Of a stretch of DNA of 64,000 nucleotides, positions 49,575-63,329 are shown in pieces; position 1 is the first letter of the stretch, and each line of letters begins with the position of its first letter. The notes under the pieces were generated by a model, which saw only the letters and a program-made list of their open reading frames with translations, made no database searches and had not been told where the DNA came from. The translations under genes were made by a program, and so were the position numbers. Source of the DNA: Linum tenue (lineage: Eukaryota; Streptophyta; Magnoliopsida; Malpighiales; Linaceae); NCBI GenBank assembly GCA_946122785.1, contig CAMGYJ010000011.1, forward strand, positions 54,610,449 to 54,674,448. The letters run 5' to 3'.

Positions 49575-50894
49575 TGATAGACCGATAATTACACATGTTT
49601 TCACCCCTATTCTGAAGCCGTTTGTGATGTGGAATCTCGTGTTTTAAGCCGATTTCACGCTAGGTTGTGTGTTTATGTCATATTTCAGAACCCGGCGTTG
49701 GAATCGAGGCGGAGAAACGAGTTCTGGGTCAAAAGGAGCCGAGTTGGGACTAAGGGGGCTGCAGGAGGAAAATACCCGGTCGGATGGCAAAATACCCGAC
49801 CGGGTATTTATCGTTTTTGGCACCCGTGAGAAGCAGAAGGGGGCCCGGGCGATGGCCTTAAATCCCCGGTCGGGGATTTTGATGCTGGACCGGGGATTTT
49901 CCCCAAAGTGGAACGTCGCGTTTCACAATACCCGGTCGAACCCTGAAATACCCGACCGGGTATTTCGACCGGGTATCGCGAGGGCAGCTGATAAAAGCCG
50001 GTTTTGTGCGTTTTTGGGAGAGAGAGCTGGGTTTTGGATCCCAAACACCCAAGGGACGAACCAAAGAAAGAGAGGGCGATTTGAGGGCATTCTCGGAGTG
50101 GAATTGGAGGATTTCTTCGCCTTGGAAGCTCGAGGAACAAGCCCGGACTTGAAGACTGATCATCTGAAGATTCTTACTGCAGTCTCTCTCTTCTCTATGG
50201 AGTAACTTCCCTTCACTTAGGTTTTGAGGAACCCTAGCTATGGTTGCTTGATTGGATGATTGTATGAGTACTCTGACTTGATAATCTTGAGTTCATATTC
50301 AATCTATGCATGTTTTCACGATTCAATTCTGCTTTAGTCGAGATTATTGATTCTGCTTTGATCCTATGAGAGCGAATACCTGATTAGGTCAATAGAGCAC
50401 CATAGATTGATAGTAGTGGATCGATTGCTTTAGTCGAGGGTTGATTCACTGCTTTGTATCGATTGAGAACCTCTTTCGATAGAGGGAATCTAGTTCAGAA
50501 CGCCTTGATCAGTTGTTCTAGAGAAGGATACGTCCCTCTAGGCAATTGACTCAAGAGGGCCTTGTTCCTTTAGTCGAGACTCAAGGTCTAGTTAAGGATT
50601 CTCCGCATTGTGAATGAAAGTGAAACAAGTTAGAGATCATCAATCGTTAATCTGGCTAGTGGCTAGGGGGAATCATACCTAAGTGAGTTCCCAACCTGTA
50701 ATTAGATTAACTTTAACTGTAGTTTGCTAGAGTAGTTTTAGTTCTTTCAACTTAATATGTTTTGCTAGATAACGAACTGAAGCTGAGTAATAGTAACTCT
50801 AGAGACCCGTGGATTCGATATTTATTACTTGAGCCACTATACTGCAGTCCCTTTCATTGGTTACACTTGGCCATTGTTAGGTGTTGTGCCATAG

Positions 50895-51017
<123 letters not shown>

Positions 51018-51486
51018 TGATTTCTATTTCGTAAACAAATGAATCTCAATAACTCGATCGAGTAGGTAAGATAGATGGTTTCTTAATTGGAGATGAAAAT
51101 TTTAACCCACCCGATCTGATATTTACCCGATTTGCAGTATCGTGGGACAGGGCATGATACACAAATTCTGACCTGCCCATATATTACCGTTCTTACCCAT
51201 CATATCTAAAAAAAATTCAGTTTTTTTGTTTTTCATTCATATTTTCACCCTACGAAAGTTTGGATAGGTGTAAGATTTTCTTTCAACTAGTTAAACGCAA
51301 TTACAAATCTTATTATCACTATTTTGCATCCGTAGATTGTGTTCCTTTTGTTTTATGGGAAACAAAACAAAAAATTGTAATTTTTTTCCAAATAACATGA
51401 AAGAATGGGTCAATCCTTTTCACCATTTACTCGATAGTATTACCCGACCTGACCCACACTTAATGCGAGACGAGTATGAAAATTGA

Positions 51487-51699
<213 letters not shown>

Positions 51700-52074
51700 T
51701 AACCAACCTGCTTCGTTTCTTCTATGTGTAATTACGCGATTTAGGCACGCTGGCTGATGATTTCACTGAGCTGGGCGCAGGGGGGAATTGAAGGGAGCTT
51801 CGATTTTGCGTTCGTGGACGCGGACAAGCGCAACTACGGCAACTACCACGAGCGGCTGATGAAGCTGGTGAGGATCGGCGGCGTGATGGTCTACGACAAC
51901 GTTTTGTGGGGAGGCACGGTGGCGAGCCCCGACGGCGACGGTGTCCCCAACCACATGAAAAAGAACATGGCGATAGCGATTGAGTTCAACCGGAAGATCG
52001 CCGGCGATGACCGCGTCGAGATCTGCGTCGCCCCAATCGGTGACGGCCTCACCATCTGTCGCCGGATTTGTTGA

Positions 52075-53034
52075 TCAATCTGATGGACCCATGTTTCCTT
52101 TCCTTTGTGTTGTCGCCGGGAAATAAAGAATGATATGCTCTCCATTTTATATCGCTGCTAATTGCCTGTTTTGTTTGCAGACTCGTGAATTAAGCTCATG
52201 CTTGTTGCAGAAAGATTTGTTGCTTTGTATTTTTTTAATATGCATGTAATGTAGTCTCAGCTCTCAAGGAGTTAGTAAACTGACAATTTTATTCGTGGTA
52301 CCAAAACAACCATAAATAATTTAGAGCTTGAGCCTACAAACTCGGCTGCCACTAACTAACCCTCAACTCCATAACCCTTTAAAGTAGGGGTGGACATTTG
52401 ATCGATCCGATTCAAACCGAACCGAACAGTTGAATACCGGATTCCTGAAGTAGTGTATGAGGCAAACTAAATTCGAACAGAAATATATTTCGGTTCAGTT
52501 CGGTTTTAATACCCCATCTGAAGTTTCAGAAACCCTCTCTCTCTCCCACTTATCCTATCTCCCCATTCACCATTTCTATTACTCATAACAAATTATTTCT
52601 TCTTCTCTCTCTCCCCTCAGAGCACAAAGCGCCGGCGATTTCTCCTCATGTTGCTGGAATCAATGGCAATTTCTCCTCCTGTTACTAGACTCGGTGGCAA
52701 TAGCGATTGACGGAGAGAACAACTCAGGTGCAGGCGGCGATTGAGATTGACGGAGAGAACAAGCCAACAACGGCAATGACGAATGTTAGAGGTTAGTATG
52801 GGTTGAAATCCAAGCATGCATGGTAATTTTGGCTTAATTTTCTCCATCTAGTTTTAGTAGCTTCGTCTCTGTTTTGATCCAGGAGGAAAAGAAAGCTTCG
52901 TCTCGCGTCGATGGTAGTCTCTCCGCCGCTCAGGCCACCACTGGATTTGATGGGAGCGAGAGGTGGTGAAGCGAAGTCGGCGACGCGATGGGATTGAAGG
53001 GGAGGCATGTTGGAGGTTGTGGTGTTGGAGGTTG
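52075..53034. other. Spacer between duplication copies
   Basis: An AATAAA signal (52122) follows the CCoAOMT stop. At 52387 TAGGGGTGGACATTTGATCG resembles one end of the hAT-type elements seen elsewhere, but no partner end was found. From about 52530 the sequence is CTCTCTC-rich and then purine-rich with short minus-strand frames of unknown origin. Confidence 0.35.
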
Positions 53035-53102
53035 CACTTCAGAAGGATTTCTCTACTTGTGCCCGAATATCCGGTCTATTACAGAGGATCTAGAAAGCAG
53101 AT

Positions 53103-55935
53103 CTAATGAAAGTAACCAAGAACCTGACCCCCGACATTCCGCTTAATTGCCTCCTCGTGATCCAGCACGCCGTCCGGAGTCGTGATCACTACATAACCCC
53201 ACTGCATCACAGGAGGAGAGATCAGAAGAAAACCCACAAATCAATCAAAATATCATGTTTAGATTGGGGGGGCATGATGGCACAAAAGAAACTTGAGCCC
53301 AGACCTGACGTGTCGGAAGAGTTTGCTATGTGTAAGTCTCTATGTCCTTTGCTTTGGGAAAAAATCCCAAAATACACACGTTATTAAAAAAAATTCTCAA
53401 AATACATACGTTATAAAAAATATTCCCAATGTACACATGTTTGGAGTTCACCGTGGCTGTCAACCGCAGTGAATAACATCACCGCGGTTGTTAAAAGCGA
53501 TGAACGCTTCACCGCCATGGTCAGGAGCAGTGAATACTTCATGGCCATTCACCGCTGGTGTCCCAGGCGGTGATGGCCAAAAGTACAGTAACCGCCCCAT
53601 CTTATCATCAACACAAAGAGATCGATCGGAAGAAATGACGAGTCATAGAAGGCGGACACTTTCATGGCTCCCATCCTCTGCTGCAGCGTTCACAGTCCTT
53701 CTTCTTCTTGTCAGGGCGTTTGCTACTCAACTCACCCACGTTTGTACTCACATATATATAATCATCAAAGATTGTTCAATTATTAATGGCTGTGCCGTTA
53801 TGTACTTTGACGGCTGCGGCCTCTCCGACGTCGTCCACGACGTGCCTCCTCCTCCACCTCCAAATTCACCGTCTTCAAAACCACCACCGTCCCTCCCTCG
53901 CCTTTCTCCAGCATCAACATGCTCATCTTCCTCCCCAACTCCCCCCGGCCAACATAGACGAGGAAGAACAAGATCCGCGGCGCGCCGATTACCCCTCTTC
54001 GGCCACCAACACCATAGCGACGGCGCGAGACGACGGCAGCGACGACTTCTACGTCTTCCTGCTCCTCCTCGTCGTCATCTTACGAGGGCGGCGCCACCGC
54101 GGATCGGGTGAGATTGTCGGCCGCGATCGGGAGCAGCATCGCGCTGGTGAAGGATTTGGACGTTCCGTACGGGAATTTTAGGGATTCATGATGCAGATGA
54201 ATGGCCATCACCGCGTGGGACAGTTGCTGTACTTTTGGCCATCACCGCTTGGGACACCGGCGGTGAATGGCCATGAAGTATTCACTGCTCCTGACCATGG
54301 CGGTGAAGCGTTCATCGCTTTTAACAACCGCGGTGATGTTATTCACTGCGGTTGACAGCCACGGTGAACTCCAAACATGTGTACATTGGGAATATTTTTT
54401 ATAACATATGTATTTTGAGAATTTTTTTTAATAACGTGTATATTTTGGGATTTTTTCCTTTGCTTTGATGTCTTGTCTGTAAGTAAGCGCCTTGCAGTCT
54501 CTTACCCTCCCTTGTAATTCAACCGATATCCTTCCCACTCGATGTGGATCAAATACTTGATAATTTTTAATGTATCCTGTAAACGTTCAAATATATGAGT
54601 TGAAGAGACTCAAACACAGCAAACAAAAGACCCCAGTTTGAGCTTTCAAAGAGGAGATAGAAGAGTACACAAAACCCGCTACTAAGGCTGATAAAGAACT
54701 TCTTTTTTCTAGTTTGAGGCAAGGAAACAGACAATAAATGTCACGGTCTAAGACTAACCACAAGAGTGAGCCAAGTCTTAGTTAACTATCAAAGCTAGGT
54801 AATTAGATCAGAATACAGCATGAAACCTAAGTTCTAAATAAATTCTGATACTTGCAGGTGCCATACGACAGCAATCATCCAGTCGGCTGAAATACTCTCA
54901 GGTCTTAAGTCAGTTGATGTCACCCAAGAAGATCTAATGCTCTTGACAAAAAAAACATGGATAACAAAAGTCTAATATATCTTCCGATAAAGTTGCAGTT
55001 TGCATCCCCTTCACTCCCACAGGATCCAAAGCAGCAACTGCTGACTAGATGCTGAGACCAGATCTTCTTATGACGTACTGCCCCTCCCATCTCACACCTT
55101 GTACTGGTTTCTCATCTATGCATCTCCCAAGAAGTTGACAAATTCTAGCTAAAACAACAACTAAAAAAGCCAGTTCTACGAACTAAAAAACTTGCTGTTG
55201 TAAAATTCACCATACTTGCATTGAAATGGTGGAGTCCTGTTCTGCTGAGAAATTTATAATCTTCAACAGCAACAACGGGAGACAAAATGCAAAGAGGGAC
55301 AGTGCAACAAAAAGGGGGTTTCCCAGTGCTATCTAATTCGAAAACACTTGCGTTATAACTTATAACCCTATAGGAAGTTACTTGCTCACCCTAACCCAGC
55401 CATAGAGATACGAATCTACCTGAAATAAACACACTGTTCCCTCAAAAGTCGATGCAACTCTCCAGAATTTCTAAGAAAGACTTTCCATTTTAACTGCATT
55501 CCCATTGTAAAGGCTCTCCATTCAATTCGAAACCTCCGAGGCAAAGCACGTACAACCCATCGTAATGGCTAAAAGGTACCAATCAAAGCAACGAAACACC
55601 ATGGCCAGTCACTCTCAAATCTCTAATTACACTAACCAGCTCAATTTAGCCGCCACACAGTCCCTAAAATGAAATGCATCTCGATTCTAAGCTGAAAACT
55701 GGAGACACCCAATTGAAGTATCGCAACCTCAGAACGAGACAACAAAAGCTGATTGGGGAAATTAGATCCAGAAGGAGATAGTTAGTTAGTTAGTTAGTTA
55801 TTTACCTCGATCTTTCATGATCTTGAGGAAAGACGACATGACGGTGGAAATCGGCTTGAGCTCCACCGATGCCTTACCTCTCTTTTCCGCATTCACGATG
55901 GCCCTCAGCGCATCGTTCAGTATCCTCCTTCCCAT
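53103..55935 (-). pseudogene. Ribosomal protein S15a, broken copy B
   Basis: Exons 55935-55806, 54576-53305 (interrupted) and 53201-53103 correspond exactly to copy A. Two lesions are visible. A 1102-bp MULE with a 9-bp duplication splits exon 2. Near 53328-53330 a Lys codon AAG of copy A reads TAG here, a nonsense mutation. A silent GGG-to-GGT change in exon 1 also creates a strong donor-like AG|GTAAG. Copy B keeps a Val where copy A has Leu (QVFD versus QLFD), the residue I recall from Arabidopsis, so copy A has changed there. The gene cannot make full-length protein. Confidence 0.92.
53357..54458. mobile_element. Mutator-like element with 232-bp inverted repeats, 1.1 kb (candidate Pack-MULE)
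   Basis: Arms 53357-53588 and 54227-54458 are inverted copies of equal length, both starting GGAAAAAATCCC and containing GTTCACCGTGGCTGTCAACC, GGTTGTTAAAAGCGATGAAC and ACTGTACTTTTGG-type words. The target TTTGCTTTG is duplicated (53348-53356, 54459-54467); copy A has it once near 35200. A 9-bp duplication and long arms define a MULE. The 638-bp centre is GC-rich with overlapping frames (53488-54111 and 53786-54181), starting with a signal-like MTSHRRRTLSW and a proline-rich stretch. It looks like captured host gene sequence; the donor is unknown. No transposase. Confidence 0.93.
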
Positions 55936-57103
55936 CTCTCCCTCTCTCTCGGGAACGCGAAGGCTGCCTGTAACAGAAAAACCCCAGAAGCTTGACGGAA
56001 GAACCGACGATGGATGCGGCAGTCGGCAGAGGGTTTATCGTTCCGTCTCAGTCTGGTGGCACTTTAGGTAATTTCGAGAAATTTGTGGCCATTTACGAGA
56101 GAGTATGATCCTCCGAGTTGGGCTGGGCCGAGTTTACGGGCCTGAGTTCCGGGCTGCTGGCTTCACCTGCCGGGAACAGGTTCCAAAACACTCATTCTTA
56201 GTCTTTTGTACAGTGTATAATTTCCCCTTTTACATGTTAATCTTGTAGTGTTGTGCTTAAAAGCACTTAATCTTGTGTTATTATGAGCTTGCCTTTGGCA
56301 TGAAAGAACAATGATTGAGAAGACATGAACAGTCTCTGAGTACGTTTAAGACTTCAAATAAAACCATCCTTGTCCAGTTGTCCACACACTAATTATTATC
56401 CATGCTAACAAGGTGAAGATGTAACCTTGTTTGAAGAAAAATATCCGTGGGGGTACAATGCTGTTCTACCCACATCTCTTGATCCATCATACATCACATT
56501 TCCTACTAATGTGCTTCTCCAACACCACACTCCCTCCGTACTATTTAATAGTTCTTATGCCTACGAAAGTATTTAGTATGTTTGGTCACTCACATTACTC
56601 ATTTTTAGTTACTAAAAATATTTAATTTCATCTGTGGTCATTAGGTTTACTAAAACATGTGATGTTTGGTTTCTCTCTGTCAAACTCCGTTAAATTTGTC
56701 TGATGTGTCAGTCAAGTATCATAATTGACCGTTAAATGTATGATGTGGGAATAAAAAATTAATTTTAAATTTCCAGCTCCATTATCTTTACCATTAAAAA
56801 ATAAAAAAATATATTCATTTGGATTCCCTTAAGCTAACGAACTAATCTCACCTCTCTTTCTCAAAATTAATTCAAGATTTGTAGATCCTGAGCCCGGATT
56901 CTTGATTGTGCACTAGATTCGGCCCGTTCAACTAGAATCCGGCCCCTGAATGACCGGCCAGTTCCCCCGCCACCTCCAAGCCACGTGGCGGAGTCCCAAT
57001 CCTGACGGACCCTCGATGTCTCTACCAGATTCAACCAAACCAGCTTTCAGCAACCTACGATTCTCGGAGGACGACGGAGGGTCGTTGAAGCCCACGCCAA
57101 AAG
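55936..57103. other. Copy B promoter and intergenic DNA, including the Helitron empty site
   Basis: Parallels 36693-37362 joined directly to 41184-41694 of copy A. The junction CACATTACTCATTTT near 56592-56607 is the uninserted Helitron site. Site II motifs of S15a are conserved at 56119-56129. No gene recognised. Confidence 0.6.
56119..56129 (-). promoter_or_regulatory. Site II motifs upstream of the broken S15a copy
   Basis: Same overlapping TGGGCT/TGGGCC pair as at 36875-36885, retained although the gene is disabled, which suggests recent loss of the gene. Confidence 0.4.
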
Positions 57104-57467
57104 ATGCTTGTTAGGGACAATGTTGCATCTCGCCTAAGCCCAAAACCACGCAACGCCGTCGGGTGGTTCCCCGAAGAATTAACCACACATGACCTTCGCA
57201 GGCTTCTCTCTGCATTCACCGATTCTGCTTCGTCTACAAATCGTGGTGGAGACTTCTCTCCAATCCCGATTTCATCCGGCAAATTCTCTTCGGCGAAACC
57301 AGTCACCACCGTGACGACGAGGCTCAGATTCTGGTCATGGGCAAGGACGGCGGGCAGAGTGGCAGACCCTATACTCCATTCTCTTCCCCCGTATCTTCCC
57401 TGACTAAGATCTCCTACCGGAATCCAAGAATCGTAACTTTTCAAAACTATTCCTCCCAACCGCAATT
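57104..57467 (+). pseudogene. F-box gene remnant (copy B), frameshifted
   Basis: The frame from 57104 reads WFPEELTTHDLRRLL and then leaves the F-box frame. LCIHRFCFVYKSWWRLLSNP and DFIRQILF continue in another frame, exactly as in copy A. A 12-base difference near GGTGCCAG and many substitutions separate the copies. The homologous stretch ends near 57467, where unrelated DNA begins. Confidence 0.75.
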
Positions 57468-57762
57468 GCTATAGTGACTTTTCCCCAAGGTGGTGCTTGA
57501 CAAGGTGAAGGAGGTCTCGTGTTTGGATGCTCGTGGTGGGGCCATTTTGAGGGAGATCAAGGTGTTGAGACAATGCTTTCTCCATTCTAGTGTTTTTTTT
57601 TGTTGGACGTGCTTCGTAATCGGGTGTCCTATATGGTGGCCAGAAAAGTCCTTTCATTGTTCCCTAGTTTGATAGGGTTCGATTTTCGTTTCTGGCTATG
57701 ATCGGCTAATTAACTTTAGTGTATCTTGATTATCTCGTTCTATACGAAGTATTTTTGGAGGA
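57468..57762 (+). mobile_element. Possible LINE-derived fragment replacing copy A sequence
   Basis: This 295-bp piece is present only in copy B. One frame reads LREIKVLRQCF and a neighbouring frame NRVSYMVARKVLSLF followed by a stop. That is reminiscent of the C-terminal RNase H end of plant LINE ORF2 (compare NRAAHIVARNAL in the LINE here). No target duplication was found and the match is short. Confidence 0.35.
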
Positions 57763-59391
57763 AAAAAATTCTAACAAAAACTCAGGAATAAGGAATAAAT
57801 TTTGAATCCCTCCAATTTTACTGAATTTTTCCCCCACCCTCTACTTTTCATCGCTCATGAACACAAGATAGGGTTGTGTGCACATCGCCCATCAATCGAT
57901 GCCTAACCGCTCCACCCATCTTGAGTGCTACCATCCAACCTCTTCAAAGTTCCACCCGTTGAATTTAATTCCCTTTTCTACCAAGTAACAACCCCAGCGA
58001 CTTTGAGAGGAATGGAGCCGCACTGATAATGAATGCCATGAGCAACTAACTAACTATCTCATGTCTGTCCTCCAACTATAGTTAATTTGAGTTAATGCTC
58101 ATGTTGGCCCCTAAACTGTGGTGTTTTCTTAGGTGGCCCTTGAACTTAAAAACATCTTATTACCATAATCCCACCCTTTATTATTCGTCAATTCATTGTT
58201 GAATTTGTGTCTCACAGCTGATAATCTATCGGTACAAGATATAACCGATAAGACAGAGCACACGATAAAAAAGTGTATTGAATGGAGATTAATAACCATG
58301 CATCCTGGATATGATTCACAAATCACAATTAGTGTTTATTGACTCATATTATATATCTTTCGGGCTATATTTCTTTCTTTTTAATTCAAAAAGTAAAAAA
58401 GGATTAACAATCATGTAAAGTTTTTCACAGTAAAATTTTATGAATTATATCTTTTTCGTTTTAATTCAAAATTTAATATATTTTTAATAGAAAACTCAGG
58501 CTCTTGAAAATTACAGCCTCTCTGATATATATTCGAACAAAATTATTTTTAGGTGGTACGATTTTTGTAGATCACAAAAAAAGTTCATGTTCATAAATTG
58601 ACTAACCACCTGAACCGTATAGGATATGTCAGGCAAGGTTTGGGTCTAATATTACAAGCTCCCAACAACATTGCAATAACGAGAGCCATTCGAGAGCAGC
58701 TCCACATCAGACTGTCTAAAGCCGCAGGTTCTCCATAGGAGTAAATGGCGTGTATGGTTTTTCCGCTCAAAATATGTCACAAATTGATATAATTTTGTAG
58801 ATGACAATTAACTCGATCGATCTGTGTAAACAACTTCAAATTTTAAGTTTAAAAAAAATAAAAAGTATTTTAATCCCACCCTTAGATCTCACTCCAGTAA
58901 AAACCAAGAGGCGAGATACGGTTTACGCATACTGCCCTATAACTGTGTGTGTTGCACCTTTAGTTCTATATATATACTCAAGCCAACCTGTCGGGTCAAT
59001 CAACGAGCTGGGGTCAATGAACGCGAGACTTGACTTGGATTACTGAGTTGACGAGTTTAACATAGTTTCGAATAGGGCATGAATGGAAATGACCACTTCG
59101 TCATACATCCAAATTTGTGTTATCGAATAGTATACGAACAATTTTTTTTTTCTTCTTACCTTCCCCTGTTCTGAGTTCTACATTAGTTACGTAACCTACT
59201 CCCTGCTTCTTTCCCTACCTAACCCCAATGATTGACATTGCCAATAAGTGCAATATCTATATCTCTATCCTTCTGCTCATCACATGTGCTACTACTAAAT
59301 ACTCTCCAACCATATTATCATTTCCCTCGTCTTACTCTTTCCTAATTCCCTATAGCATTTCTCTGCTTCTCCAGTTCGTTTCCAAACAAAG
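57763..59391. other. Upstream region of CCoAOMT-like gene 4, with two empty insertion sites
   Basis: Carries the single GTTGTGTG (near 57873) and the single CCATCAATCG (57889-57898) that mark where the hAT MITE and MULE landed in copy A. The rest parallels 43700-45239, including a TATATATA stretch near 58968. No separate gene. Confidence 0.6.
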
Positions 59392-60979
<1,588 letters not shown>

Positions 60980-61157
60980 TCAATACTTCATTGCTTGCTG
61001 TTGCTGATGGAACCATGTGTTCCTGGAAGGGGAAAAGAAAACAAATCTAGAAATTTGACTCAATGAATTGATAACTCAAATTCCTTTTCTCCAAACCACG
61101 CCTTTATCTCACTTAAAATATCAAATTTAGATAATCATCATCAATAGAATATAATAG

Positions 61158-61678
61158 CTAATAGGCATAATATATTTGTATGGCCCGAACTTTTTACAAA
61201 TTAAATGTAATGACCAAACTTTTTGATCTATAACATTGTGGCCTCAACTATGCATCAAAGTTACGAAATTGGCCAAACCCGATATTTGACCGTTATCTTA
61301 GACGGAGGACGCGTCGCGTCACTGCCAAGTTAGCACATACCACTTAAAATATTTGATTTTCTCCAACCTATTACCATTTATATTTTTCAAAATAATAAAA
61401 AACCGGCGTTCCTCCCCCCCCTTCTTTTGTTCCAAAATAAAAAAGATAAATGATTGAAAAAAACCAAAAATTTTAAGTGGTATGTGCTAACTTGGCAGTG
61501 AAGTGGCGCGTTGACCGTCCAAGATAACGGTCAAAGATAACTTTTCCCCCCTTCTTTTGGGTTTGGCCAATTTCGTAACTTTGATGCATAGTTGAAGCAA
61601 CGATGATATAGATCGAAAAAATTGACTATGATGTTTAAGTTGTGAAAAATTCAGACTATACAAATATATTAACCTAAT
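61158..61678. mobile_element. Long-inverted-repeat (foldback/MULE-like) element, about 520 bp
   Basis: Left arm words AATATATTTGTAT, TGCATCAAAGTTACGAAATT, GGCCAAACCC and GACCGTTATCTT recur inverted in the right arm (GGGTTTGGCC, AATTTCGTAACTTTGATGCA, ACAAATATATT). The arms are nearly 200 bp and the middle is AT-rich. Ends are approximate because no clean duplication could be placed. Related in style to 16942-17435. Confidence 0.6.
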
Positions 61679-62416
61679 ATAATAAGCACTTTCTCAAATT
61701 AGCCTTCATGAATTCAAATTTTCTCTTATGCACATCAACATTATTTTCATGTTATTTTATTATTTTTACTATTTGTGTTTTTATGTTTCAATGCAATTAA
61801 AAATAACCATACACATATAATTAAATATAGTCATTTTACTCATTAGTAGAGTATAATAAACACTTTCTCAATTTAGCCTTTGTGAATTCAGATTTTCACA
61901 ATTCCTATGCATCCACGTCAGCTTTATTTTCATGTTATTTTATTATTTTAACTAGTTTTACTTTTATGTTTCATTGCAATGAAAAATAACCAAACATACA
62001 AAATAGTCATTAGTAGGGTTTAAACTTTAAACCTCCAATCTATAGATGCTACGCTTTGTTTTGTTAAAGGCATTTAACTAGTAATACAGACTTTATTTGA
62101 TACTAATCACAAATCTAATTTGATATTAATCACAACATAATTAGAGCTATCATATCATCATATGTGTTGAACACTTAGCTTTGAATCAATAATCTGTTCA
62201 CTCCAGTTAGCTAATTATTAATAATAAAATTACCTGGCAATGAGCGGGAACAAAGTTAGTTGACACTTTGACGGTAAATCAATTTTCATGAAATCGATAC
62301 TCTGTCTACCTAACACTTCATTACTTGATACGATACCCATACTTGTAGAGGATTACGCGCATCATTGAGTCACTGACGAATCGTTACCCATGCCGGCCAT
62401 GTGCACTCCTACCTTT
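61679..62416. other. AT-rich intergenic DNA with an internal direct repeat
   Basis: A stretch with CACTTTCTCAAATTAGCCTT and TTATTTTCATGTTATTTTAT at about 61686-61770 is repeated in diverged form at about 61859-61950. No gene. Confidence 0.45.
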
Positions 62417-62817
62417 TAGGGGTGGTTATACGGTACGGTACGGTACGGTCCGGTTAAATTGGCACGATTGATTCGGTCTCATTCGATTTTTTCGGGAATA
62501 AGAGCTAAAGATTGGATTGGATACAGTTCGGTCTTGATCCGGTCCGGTTTTAATCCGGTCCCAATTCAGTCTTGATTTTAGATTGACCTTGTGGAAATTT
62601 GAGTGGCCTGAGACCTCAAAAGCTGAGGAGTTGGTTAAGTTTTGGGTGTTGGGCTCTCTTATCCAGTTTTTATCTGGTTTTCGATCCGGTCTCAATCGAT
62701 TTCTTACTTCAAATCTAAGGCCGAAGATAGGATTGAATTGTTTGTTATCCCCTTCCAAACCGATCCCAATCCAATTTCGTATAAACCTAAAAAACCCGAA
62801 CCAAATAACCAGCCCTA
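62417..62817. mobile_element. hAT-like MITE, 401 bp
   Basis: Ends TAGGGGTGGTTAT and the inverted TAGGGCTGGTTAT, flanked by CTACCTTT (62409-62416) and CTACCTTC (62818-62825), 7 of 8 identical. Subterminal repeats are GGTACGGTACGG and GGTCCGGT-type words. No transposase. Same general group as 27190-28058. Confidence 0.82.
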
Positions 62818-62879
62818 CTACCTTCCCGCCGGTACTAAGTTCTTCCCGACGTCACCTACTCTTTGAATTTGCTTCATTT

Positions 62880-62985
62880 CCACCTGCCAACTACCAACCC
62901 CCTGCGACTTTGAGAGGAATGGAGCTTACTAGTGTTACCATGGTCCATGAGCAACTAACCACGTTAAATCAGCCCTTCTAATCTA
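62880..62985 (+). repeat. Third, partial copy of the duplicated upstream region
   Basis: GCGACTTTGAGAGGAATGGA, then CATGAGCAACTAAC, matches 43812-43866 and the corresponding part of copy B near 58005, which lie upstream of the CCoAOMT-like genes. Homology is patchy on both sides. It suggests the unit was once copied a third time, or a breakpoint remnant. Confidence 0.6.
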
Positions 62986-63329
62986 CCTGTACGAGTGAAC
63001 GACTGAACGTGCACTAATGAGGCCCTATTCTAAAATTTGACAAGTGATTTAATTTTTAAAATGATAAGAAATGAAATGTTCATAAACATTTTTATTTAAA
63101 CAATAATTTGAAATAAAAAATAATATATCTATTAACTCTTCAATCTCTGTATTACGCAAGAAATTAAATCATTTTCAATCATCTTCGTTTTTCCATTAAA
63201 GATTTATTGTGTCATGTTATGATATACAGATAGGACTTTAACGATGAATATACATGTCTCGTTTATATATACACGAGAATAATGATCAGTTAATAATTAT
63301 CACCAATATTGATTAATATATTCAAGAAG

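Noticed and set aside
52387..52530. Possible hAT end TAGGGGTGGACA
   Set aside because: Only one end is present; no partner terminus or duplication.
53488..54181. 207- and 131-codon frames taken as host genes
   Set aside because: They lie inside a MULE, overlap in different frames and one enters the inverted repeat; treated as possible captured cargo.
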